This document shows positions 55,582-64,000 of a stretch of DNA of 64,000 nt, one piece after another. The notes beneath the pieces are model-generated. The model saw only the letters and a list, made by a program, of their open reading frames with translations, was not told the DNA's origin and made no database searches. The stretch spans positions 15,361,971-15,425,970 of the forward strand of contig CM030360.1 in the NCBI GenBank assembly GCA_017893485.1, in the 5' to 3' direction. The first letter of the stretch is position 1; every line of letters starts with the position of its first letter. Position numbers and translations under genes: made by a program. This DNA comes from Hemerocallis citrina. Its lineage: Eukaryota > Streptophyta > Magnoliopsida > Asparagales > Asphodelaceae.

Positions 55582-56818
55582 GAGGCGTGACGAGACCCCC
55601 GAATTCGAAGAAGAGCGCATCTTGCACCTCATCCACGGAGGTCCAATGGGAGGAACCTCTAACTCATCTCGAAAGGATTTCATCAGGAAAGTCAACTCGG
55701 TGCACAGCCTACCCCCTCCCAAAGGTCTTGGAGTCCCAGTTACTTTCTCGGATGAACATCTAGAGGGTATCCGAACCCCCCACTGTGATGCACTGGTGAT
55801 TAACCTCCACATGGCTAACTTCAAAGTGGAGAAAATTCTAGTGGATAACGGCAGTTCTGTCAATATCCTCTTCCTAGCGGCCTTCCAAGGACTCAAATTA
55901 TCACGGGACAGGCTAAAGCCCACCGGCTACACTCTACATGGGTTCACGGGAGTTCCAGTGATGATCGAAGGGGTCATAACCCTCAATGTAACCACTGGCA
56001 AAACTCCTACTACCCGAACGGAGCCAATGGACTTCATGGTTGTCGACGTCCCAACCGCTTACAATGTGATCCTAGGTCGACCTAGCCTAGCTGCTTTCGA
56101 AGCCGTCCCGTCAGCTTATCATCTGAAAATGAAGTTCCCCACCAAGGAAGGTGTAGGGAAAGTATGGAAAAGTCAAGAGATGGCCCGCAAATGCTACATG
56201 ACCTCGACCGGAGGACCCGTCCTTTCCTTTGAGACCCTTGAAATTCCCCAGGGGAACACCCAGCCTATTTCAGAATCGGTAGACGAGCTGGAGGAAGTGC
56301 TTTTCTCGGAGCAAGATCCGATCCGCAAATTCTTCATCAGCAAAACCCTTCCCTCTGCCCTCTGTTCCGATATAGTCCAGTGCATAAAGAGGAATCAGGA
56401 CCTCTTTGCATGGACAGCTGCCGACATGCCAGTGATTTCTGAAGACCTCCTCATCCACCACCTAAGTGTTGCTCTGGGGTTTAAACCGGTCCAGCAGAAG
56501 AGGCATAAATTCGCCCCGGAGCGCTAGCAGGCCATAAAAGAAGAAGTAGAGAAGCTCCTCAAAGCCCAGTTCATACAAGAGGTCATTTATCTCGAGTGGT
56601 TCTCTAATGTCGTAATGGTTAAGAAGGCCAATGGAAGTTGGAGAATTTGCATCGACTTCCTAGATTTGAACAAGGTATGCCCCAAGGATTCTTTCCCACT
56701 CCCCAGCATCGACACCTTGATCGATGCCACTTCGGGCCATGAGCTTTTGAGCTTCATAGATGCCTTCTCCGGATATAACCAAATCAGAATGTTCCCCCAG
56801 ATATCCCGAAGCCGTCCT
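55571..56818 (+). pseudogene. pol: Tat-type pol: protease and RT start
   Basis: This frame opens after a TAA at 55568 and overlaps the gag end by 11 bases, in a different frame. The protease-like motif is VDNGSSVNILFLAAFQGL (55841-55880), then AYNVILGRPSLAAF. RT begins HHLSVALGFKPVQQKR, has a TAG at 56525, and continues FSNVVMVKKANGSWRICIDF, LNKVCPKDSFPLPSID, LLSFIDAFSGYNQI. A frameshift near 56795-56815 ends it. Confidence 0.88.
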
Positions 56819-57789
56819 TTGTCACAGATCAATGTCTTTATTGCTATAGAGTAATGCCCTTCGGGCTCAAAAATGCCGGTGCCACCTACCAATGCCTCAT
56901 CAATAAGGTCTTCAAGAATCAGATCGGCCAGAACATGGAGGTTTATGTCGATAATATACTAGTAAAAAGTATCCATGGGTCCGACCATGTCGCCGACCTC
57001 CAAGAAGCCTTCGACGTGTTGAGGAAGCATAACATGAGACTAAACCTGAACAAGTGTGCATTCGGGGTCTCATCTGGTAAGTTCCTGGGCTTCATGGTCA
57101 GTCAGAGGGGGATTGAGGCCAACCCCGAGAAGATAAAAGCCATCCTCAACATGGCTCCTCCTACAAATGTGAAAGAAGTGCAAAAGCTTACAGGACGCCT
57201 CGTGGCTATAGGACGCTTCCTGTCTAAGTCAGGGAAAAAGTGTTTTCCTTTCTTTAAAGTCCTCAGGGGGGCTAAGGGCTTCGAGTGGGGCCAGCAGCAG
57301 CAAGAATCGTTCGACCAACTAAAAGCCTATTTGGTCAACCCCCCACTCCTTAGTATGCCTATTCTCGGGGAAACACTCTACCTCTACCTCGCTGCCTCCG
57401 AACAAACCCTCAATGTTGTCCTAGTAAGGGAAGAAGATAAGGCTCAGAAGCCTATCTATTATGTGAGCAAGGTCCTCAGAGACGCCGAGCTCCGCTATCT
57501 GAGATTGGAAAAGATAGTCTACACTTTGGTTTTGGCAGCCAGGAAGCTCCGCCCCTATTTTCAATCCCATTCGGTGGTCGTCCTTACCGACCAGCCGCTT
57601 AAGAAGGTTCTGCATAAGCCCGAGACCTCCGGACGTCTGATGAAGTGGTCAATCGAGCTGAGTCAACACGACATATCCTATCAGCCTCGGACTGCAATTA
57701 AAGATCAAGCCCTAGCCGAGTTTATTATGGAAAGCATAATTCCAGAAGTCAAGCAGCGGATAGGCCACCTATCTGGACAGTATATGTAG
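56819..57789 (+). pseudogene. pol: Tat-type pol: RT end and first RNase H
   Basis: It continues VTDQCLYCYRVMPFGLKNAG, with the catalytic box YVDNILVKS where the family has YVDD: the second Asp is Asn. Then NLNKCAFGVSSGKFLGF, FQ-type RNase H motifs LYLYLAASEQTLNVVL, PIYYVSKVLRDAELRYLRLE, VLTDQPLKKVLHKPE, LSQHDISYQPR. It ends at 57787-57789 when the frame is lost just before the second RNase H. Confidence 0.88.
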
Positions 57790-59514
57790 ATGGATCTTCT
57801 TGTGCCGAAGGGAGCAGAGCCGGAGTTATTCTGGCAGGCCCCGATGATTTCGTTCTCCAATACTCCCTTCGCATCAATTTCAAAGCTTCCAATAACGAAG
57901 CTGAGTATGAAGCCCTAATAGCAGGCCGGGGTATGGCTCGCAAGGCAGGAGCGCAACGGGTCCGAATATTTAGTGACTCGCAGCTTGTGGTAAATCAGGT
58001 CTTAGGAGAATATGAGGTGCGAGACGACCGAATGGCCAAGTACCTAGCCAAGATCCAAAATCTCATGGCTTCGTTTGAAGAGGCGCAACTCCAGCAGATC
58101 CCTAGAGAAGAGAATGCCCAAGCAGATGCCCTCTCAAAACTAGCCTCTTCCTCCCTCCAAGGTCTTGAGCAGACCGTCCTGATCGAAGTTCTCCTAAGGC
58201 CCAACATCGAAGAAGAAGTCCCCGACTCAGTGGAGTCGCTACCTGTCCAACTTAAGGATAACTGGATGAAGCCTTTGATTGAATTCCTCAGAGATGGGAG
58301 CCTCCCCCAAGATCCTAAAGAAGCTTGCCAAATCCGAACGAGAGCAGAGTAGTACACCCTTGTTGAGGGAGTCTTGTACAAACACTCCTATACCCAAGTA
58401 TATGGCAGACCTTACTTGAGATGTCTCTCTCCAGAAGAAGCCTTGTATGCCTTGAGGGAACTCCACGAAGGCATAGGCGGAGCCCATTCAGGATCAAGGT
58501 CCCTCACCAGGAAAGTTTTGAACTCCGGGTACTTCTGGCCTACCCTACTTTGGGATGCCGAACATCATGTCCGGAAATGCAGCTCCTATCAGCAATTCAC
58601 TAACATCCGCCACCTACCCCAAGCACAACTCACATCTCTTTCGAGTCCAATTCCCTTTGCAATGTGGGGGATGGACTTGGTAAGTCCGTTCCCGCCAGAT
58701 CCAGGCCAGCTCAAGTTTCCAGTCGTGGCAATCGACTATTTCTCCAAATAGATCGAGGCCGAACCACTGGCAACCATTACCGAGAACAAAGTGTTGCAGT
58801 TCTTCTGGAAAAATGTAATCTGCAGGTTCGGCATACCTCGAGTTCTAGTAACAGATAACAGAACACAGTTTACAGGGACAACATTCCACTCTATGTGAAG
58901 ACCTCGGCATTCAGCAACGCTTCTCCTCCGTCTCCCATCCTCAATCCAACGGTCAAGTAGAGAATGCCAGCAGGCATATCCTCTCAGGCATCAAGAAGAG
59001 ACTAGAAAAATTGGCCAAAGGTTTATGGGCAGAACAACTTCCTAACGTATTGTGGAATTACCGCACTACAAAAAGGACCCCCACAGGAGAGTTGCCCTTC
59101 AACCTTACCTACGGGTCCGAGGCCGTAATCCCCTTAGAAGTTGGTTTGCCATCCCCTCGCCTTATTGCCTATAATGAAGCGCAGAACGCCAAAGAGCTCC
59201 GAGAAAATTTGGACCTCATCGATGAGCTCCGCGAAAGAGCTTCGATTCGCCAATAAAATTATCGGAGAAGAATCAAGCAGACCTACAACAAAAGGGTCCA
59301 TCCCACAGATCTCAAGGAGGGGGACTTAGTCCTCAGAAAGCTAGCCATCTCATTTTCCAGCCAAAAGAGCAAGCTAGCTCCGAATTGGGAAGGACCGTAC
59401 AAGGTCTCTAAAGTAGTTCGGCCAGGAGCATATCGTCTTGAAGATCTCGAAGGCGGAGAGATACCAAGAACTTGGAATGCCGACCATTTACTGAAGTACC
59501 AAGACGATGTTTGA
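57775..59514 (+). pseudogene. pol: Tat-type pol: second RNase H and integrase
   Basis: The second RNase H reads VYVDGSSCAEGSRAGVIL, NNEAEYEALIAG, RIFSDSQLVVNQVLGEYEV, REENAQADALSKLAS. A TAG at 58350 precedes the integrase zinc region EGIGGAHSGSRSLTRKV...HVRKCSSYQQ, where the second Cys of CxxC is Tyr. The core has GMDLVSPFP, a TAG at 58749 replacing Trp, VTDNRTQF, a frameshift near 58880, HPQSNGQVENASRHIL, NYRTTKRTPTGELPF. The C terminus includes SKLAPNWEGPYKVSKV and PRTWNADHLLKYQDD, with a TAA near 59254 and a final TGA at 59512. Confidence 0.88.
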
Positions 59515-59700
59515 ACGCGTCTCCGAGTACCATCAAATGTCGAGCCATTCCTATCTTCTTTTTTTTGTACTTTCTTCTTTATTTTCCCATTGTAATAACG
59601 ACCTACAACTTAGAAGCGGCCGATTAGCAGTTATTAATAAAGAACTTCTTTCGCCTGATAATTCTCTTGTGATTGTTTTATCTCTCTGTTTAAAACCTTA
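59515..59700 (+). other. Spacer after Tat pol
   Basis: Non-coding, T-rich. Includes TTAATAAAGAAC near 59635, a possible polyadenylation signal. Confidence 0.4.
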
Positions 59701-59704
59701 ATTT

Positions 59705-60135
59705 GCTTCCTCAAACGATGAGTTCGAAATCCAAAACTTGGCTCGATTCTGCTTTGCAAGCTCACTTTCAAGCAAGCTAGAAGTGGTTCGCCATTCAGAA
59801 CTGCTCCCACAACCTAAAACTTACTCGAACGACGAGTTCGGAGTCCAAAACTTGGCTCAATTCCGCTTTGCAAGCTCGCTCTTAAGCGAGCTAGAAGTGG
59901 TTCGCCATTCAAAACTGCTCCTACAACGGTTGAAACTTACTCAAACGATGAGTTCGGAGTCCAAAACTTGGCTCAATTCTGCTTCGCAAGCTCGCTCTTA
60001 AGCGAGCTAGAAGTGGTTCACCATTCGGAATTGATCCCACAACCGTTGAATCCTACTCAAACAAAGAGTTCGGAGTTCAAAGCTTGGCTCAACTCCGCTT
60101 CTACTCCTCGCTCATAAGCGGGTAAGAAGTGGTCC
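59705..60135. repeat. ~115-bp tandem repeat after Tat pol
   Basis: GAGTTCGGAGTCCAAAACTT or a close variant starts at 59720, 59834, 59950 and 60066 (spacings 114, 116, 116). Units also share GCTCGCTCTTAAGCGAGCTA, itself a near-palindrome, and GAAGTGGTTCGCCATTC. It lies between pol and the antisense ORF block. Confidence 0.88.
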
Positions 60136-60304
60136 TACAACCATAGATGATTAACAAAACATGCAAGCGCACAAGCGCAAAAGAATAAACAAGCTCTCAC
60201 TTTGATGAAGTTTAAAGTTTGAGGAAACTCAGATTACAAGACCAACTACTCTTCTCTACGATGAGTTATAAAATTCAAAAAGCCAAAATTACAAGACAAC
60301 TCTC

Positions 60305-62418
60305 TCAACATCTCCTCGGGGCAGGAATGTTCCGGTTCAAAGACACCCGGGGACGGTGATGCCTAACCTCGGAGCTCGTCTCTAGACCGACAAACTGAGA
60401 CATATTTTTAGAACTGCCTCTGACGGTGGCCCCAACGGACGCTCCGCTCGACGAAGCAGCCACCCCACTTTGTGCATCAACAGGGCTCTGCCGAGCAGCA
60501 GGCGAGCGAGTCGCAAGCTCGTAAAAGGAAATTCCTCTCTTGCTCTCTTCACGAGTACACGACGTGCTTCTGACATTAATCTGTTCAGGTTGGGATTTGA
60601 GGCGAGTGACCTCTGCCTCGAGTTCAACAATTCGTTGCTTCAGAGAGTCGTCCTTCACGGCTATCTTGAAGCGAGGAAGCCGAGCAGAGCCTGCGTCACC
60701 AGAGATGTCGGCAATAATTCGATGGAGATGAGTAACCTCGATACTCTTGTCGACTGTAACCCTCTTCAGCTCGTCAAGCTCCGTCGTAAACTTGCCCTTC
60801 GTTGCCACTAGTTCCTCTCTCCTCGCCGAAAGCTCGTCTTCTTCTATCGTCAACTCGTGGACCTCAGTTAACAGTTCATCTTTCTCCACTGTGACATCAA
60901 ATAGCGCCTGCCGAAGCGACTCCACCTCCCCTTCGGGAGGAGCTTCTCGAGCTCGTTTCTTTAGTTGCTTCAGCTCGGAGATCCTGCATACTCATCACCG
61001 AATCCCCTAAGAAACCATCGTGTTTCATCACCCGCCAATCGGGGACGAACAGTTTCTTGTGGCCCTCGGTCAGTATGGCCTCGGCCTGCTCGGTAAGGGG
61101 CAGGGCCTCGAGCGCCAAAGCCGCCGAGACGGAGAAGCCTTTGCCCGAAGGATCAGAAGGGGTCGGCTGAAGAAGACCTACAGCCGAGGCTGATCGTCGA
61201 GGAGAGGCTAGATCCACGACCGCGGCCGTAGGAACCTTGGTGGGTCGGCCGGACGAAGGCCCCGCGCTCGTCCTCTTCCTCTTCTTGGCCTCAGTGGCCT
61301 TATTCCTCTCGGCCATGATTGCCCTAAAGTCCATGCTTGGAGCCTCTGTCGAATAAAGAAAACAAAGTTAGAAAAAATAATGCGTAACAAAAAGTAAATA
61401 AGGATATAGAGATGTCCGAAGCATAATCGGGTCGATCGGACTAAGGCCCGACCCGTGGAGCACCTCCTCGGTCATGTCCCTCCAACTCAACATCAAGAGG
61501 CCGACCAGCTTCGCTGCAACCTTTGCTTCGGCCGGAGTCAACACCGGCTCGGCCTTTGCATACTTCGGCACGTCCTCCTTCCACCGGGTCGGGAAGTCCC
61601 ACGATGAAGGGCCTTGGATCAAGAAGAATTTACCCTTCCACAACTTGATAGAGTCTGGGTTCTCTATCAACATGATGCCTTTCCGAGGCGACAGATAGTA
61701 CCGGTGTTCGGTTTTGCACATCCGATTGATCCGGTACAAGCTCCTGAGGATGACGAGCTGAGGCTCCACCTTCGCTGTTCGGCATTGGAGTAGAAATCCG
61801 AGCACATGTCGCCACATGTTCTGCATGAACTGGATCGGGCTCAGTCCATACCACTGGAGCACTTCGGTCACGAAGGGATGGAGGGGGAGACGCAGTCCGG
61901 CATTTAACGCGTCGTAGGCGAAGATGAAAGTGTCGGGCGTGAATGCTGTGCACGCCCGCACCCCAGGACCGGGGAGAATCAAGGTGTACTCCGGGGGAAT
62001 GACGAAGCTCTTCCGAATCCGAAGCAGATCTCGTTCGGTTAGAACCGAGGGTATATCGTCGACTTCGGTAACCTCCCTCAGTTCGTTTCTTCGTATGTTT
62101 CCGAGCGTCTGTAGACGGCCTTGGTCAGCAGCTCGCCGGTATACTGCCTGATCCTCCCGTGGCCGGATAACACCGTCGGCAGCCGACCTATTTCTCCTGC
62201 TGGTCTCACGGTCTCTACCACCGTCTCGATGACCACTGGCCTAGCCACCTCCTTCCCCTTCTCCTTGACGAGCGAAGAGGTCGGCTCGGCCGCGGACGAC
62301 CCTATTATCTCCTTGCCCCTCACTCGGCTCCGCACTTCTTCCCCTCCTCGTGAACTAACTGCCGATCACTCTGACCTCCCGAGGAAGAAGCCTCACTACC
62401 CAAGGACGCTCGTGACAT
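60305..62418 (-). pseudogene. Antisense ORF block of the Tat element
   Basis: Minus-strand coding pieces read from 62418 down. Piece 1: MSRASLGSEASSSGGQSDRQ, shifting frame near 62325. Piece 2: EIIGSSAAEPTSSLVKEKGK and, after another shift near 62080, RIRKSFVIPPEY, LILPGPGVRACTAFTPDTFI, LPLHPFVTEVLQWYGLSPIQ, resembling the plant domain called putative gypsy type transposon (Transposase_28, PF04195). An intron-like gap at about 61345-61420 ends TTCGACAG. Piece 3 (61334-60897): FRAIMAERNKATEAKKRKR, a basic region. Piece 4 (60925-60305): a coiled coil, e.g. LRQALFDVTVEKDELLTEV. The protein's function is unknown. Two or more frameshifts make this copy broken. Confidence 0.68.
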
Positions 62419-62629
62419 CTCATAGGGTATATATATGAGAGTGAGAATATATATACTAACCTTGATGTGACTTTCTCGGTCGGAAAAACCCCGCCGGAAA
62501 TTGCCTTGCCTGCCGCGACAGCTAACGCAACCACCGCTGAGCAAAAATCTCCGCTAGCAGAGCGAATCGAGAGCAGAAGTGGATTCTGAGAGTGAAAAGT
62601 GAAAGAATGAGAAAAAGAGTTGGGGGATG

Positions 62630-62640
62630 AAAACTTATAG
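62630..62640 (-). promoter_or_regulatory. Possible promoter of the antisense ORF
   Basis: On the minus strand CACTATAAGTTTTC is TATA-like and is followed by a TC-rich leader, then ATCAAGGTTAGT (near 62463), a possible leader intron donor, before the first ATG at 62418. Confidence 0.4.
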
Positions 62641-62739
62641 TGAGAAAAGCGACTATTGGGCTTTGTAACGCTTGGAGCCCCCCTCAAGCCCGTTAAGGAA
62701 GGCTAAACGATAGAATAGAGAAGGGCAGCGACGGTTCAG

Positions 62740-63302
62740 ACTTAGCCACGTAGCTCGGTAACTCACAAGGCGCCGAGCCACCGAAGCGCTCTGCCGAGCT
62801 ACCAAGGCATCGACTCCACATTTGGAGAAAAATGATGCCGAACTCCTTGGGCCGTCTGATTGTTCCAAGATTCGCGCCCAAAGTTGATGAGTGGCTCAGA
62901 TTCAGACACGCTCACAAAACGATAAAATCACGTTTTCTCGTGATCTGAGCCACCTGCATCGTTATTCATGCCCTAATGGACGCTCCAGATGTTGCTACGT
63001 GGCTCAATGACTCATAAGGAGCCGAGCCACCGAGGCACTCTGCCGAGTTACCGGGGCACCGACCTCCACATTTGGAGAAAAATGTCGCCGAACTCCTTAG
63101 GCCGTCTGATTGTCCTAAGATTTGCACCCAAAGTTGATGAGCGACTCAAATTTAGACACGCCCACAAAATGACAAAATTACGTTTTCTCGTGATCTGAGC
63201 CGCCTGCATCGTGATTTGTGCCCTGATGGATGCTCCAGATGTTGCCATGTGGCTCAACGACTCATGAGGAGCCGAGCCACCGAGGCACTCTGCCGAGCTA
63301 CC
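62740..63302. repeat. 249-bp tandem repeat, about 2.2 copies
   Basis: GTGGCTCAA(T/C)GACTCAT and equivalents occur near 62747, 62996 and 63245. Units contain CACATTTGGAGAAAAATG, CCGAACTCCTT, GGCCGTCTGATTGT, ACGTTTTCTCGTGATCTGAG and GAGCCGAGCCACCGAGGCAC. The third copy is cut by the LTR at 63303. Confidence 0.9.
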
Positions 63303-64000
63303 TGTAGCGCCCCGATTTCCAACACTGGGAAACCGTGACACGAGCCAAGACCTTTTCTTCAATTAGTCACAATACATAGAAAAACAGGAGAATTTAAAAC
63401 TTTTTATTCCATACACAATGTGTTACAAGTCTGAATATTGTACAACTGTAATGCCTTACAATAGAGTTACAACATTACCTTTACATTTCTAAGTATTACA
63501 ACCTTCAACATCTTACATCAGAGTACTTCTCAACTAATGCATAATCAATACATATACTGCAGCGGAACTAAACATAACACTGACTCCTTGCTTTCCTTGC
63601 CTTGAGTCCTCCTGAATTTCGCCTTTGTAAGTGGGGACGTCAGTATTCACTGACGCTTAAAGGCTGATCATATAGCAGCGAATCTTCCAAACAATATACA
63701 AAATATAGCAATGGTGTTGGTGTGGTTTAAGTGAGTGCTATGACTAGACTCTAATGCGATATTGAAATAGAACTAGGACACTTCCTATTCTAATGTCAGC
63801 AAGTTTCCGAAAGCAACATGCAGCCCATACTACATGCGACTCCATCTCAAGCCGTTTCTCCATATATAGGGATTGAACCCGCGTTTAAGAACTTCTAATT
63901 GTACACAACCTGTTCCTGACAATACTCCATGACTCTGTGAGGTTGCAGAAGGGGTCAAGTCCCCCCATGCAGTCTGCTTATGGTGTCTCCGTTTTCCACT
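63303..64000 (-). repeat. Minus-strand gypsy LTR, running off the window
   Basis: The plus strand begins TGTAGCGCCCCGATTTCC...CCGTGACACGAGCC. This resembles the reverse complement of the 3' end of the 17066 LTR (TGTAACGCCCCGGATTCC...CCGTGACACAACC), so its 3' end is at 63303. On the minus strand it has GGAATAAAAAG, CGTCAGTGAATACTGACGT (matching GCGTCAGTAGAATTACTGAC of the other LTR) and ATGTAGTATGGGCTGCATG. CTACC at 63298-63302 is the candidate target duplication. Confidence 0.82.

Larger units (their letters stand above)
53112..63302 (+). mobile_element. Tat-type Ty3/gypsy element, truncated at its right
   Basis: 5' LTR (53112-53676), primer site, gag, pol in gypsy order with a second RNase H before integrase, then ~115-bp repeats, a minus-strand ORF block, and 249-bp repeats. 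The extra RNase H and antisense ORF are known features of the plant Tat lineage (for example Grande-type elements). No 3' LTR is present before another LTR begins at 63303. Several stops and frameshifts make it inactive. Confidence 0.85.

Overview
The window is plant nuclear DNA, a gene-poor stretch built almost entirely of transposable elements. The evidence is plant-type L1 and RTE LINEs, Ty1/copia and Ty3/gypsy elements with TGGTATCAGAG-type primer-binding sites, a Tat-type gypsy with a second RNase H and an antisense ORF, non-autonomous Helitrons, hAT and Mutator-like elements, and a tRNA-type SINE. I found no convincing host gene, rRNA, tRNA or CRISPR. The species cannot be named from the sequence.

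Layout. 1-3078: 3' part of a decayed L1-like LINE. 3.8-8.9 kb: small DNA elements, namely two minus-strand Helitrons, hairpin MITEs sitting in (TA)n tracts, and a Mutator-like element (9-bp duplication) inside a Stowaway-like element. 8870-15481: complete but dead copia element (duplication CATTA). 15588-16901: hAT element (8-bp duplication) holding a third Helitron. 17066-28022: complete gypsy-type element with 4.0-kb LTRs (duplication ATATC), an intact gag, no pol and an array of ~146-bp repeats; it split an older inverted-repeat element. 28768-35511: second hAT element containing a solo LTR (29249-35234), which contains another solo LTR (31194-34085). 35.9-36.8 kb: antisense copia fragment. 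36.9-43.2 kb: RTE-type LINE split by two solo LTRs (37292-40932 and 41833-42301), followed by a SINE. 43846-50091: second copia element with 138-bp LTRs (duplication CTTCT) and a 1.6-kb insertion in its reverse transcriptase. 50.6-63.3 kb: Tat-type gypsy material, with a minus-strand LTR, two minisatellite blocks, a plus-strand LTR, gag-pol, an antisense ORF block and more tandem repeats. 63303-64000: end of a minus-strand LTR related to the 17066 family.

How it fits together. The only element proteins with long open frames are the intact gag at 21295-22263 and degraded pols. The gag-only element would need another element's polymerase to move. Nesting gives a relative order: LINEs, hAT elements and inverted-repeat elements first, then the LTR elements inside them. 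By eye, eight substitutions separate the first ~630 bp of the two 4-kb LTRs.

The most unusual signals are short motifs shared by otherwise different elements. One is paired AGTCGAC boxes 20-21 bp apart, in the 31194 solo LTR and in the copia-2 insertion. A second is a GTAGTATGGGATGCA box 0.5-0.8 kb before the 3' end of four LTR types. A third is a GTGGGATTGATCTCC repeat in both an LTR and the gag-only element's array. Also notable are a minisatellite whose unit lengths step by about 14 bp and an inverted pair of Tat LTRs around the minisatellites. All coordinates and repeat spacings were read by eye.
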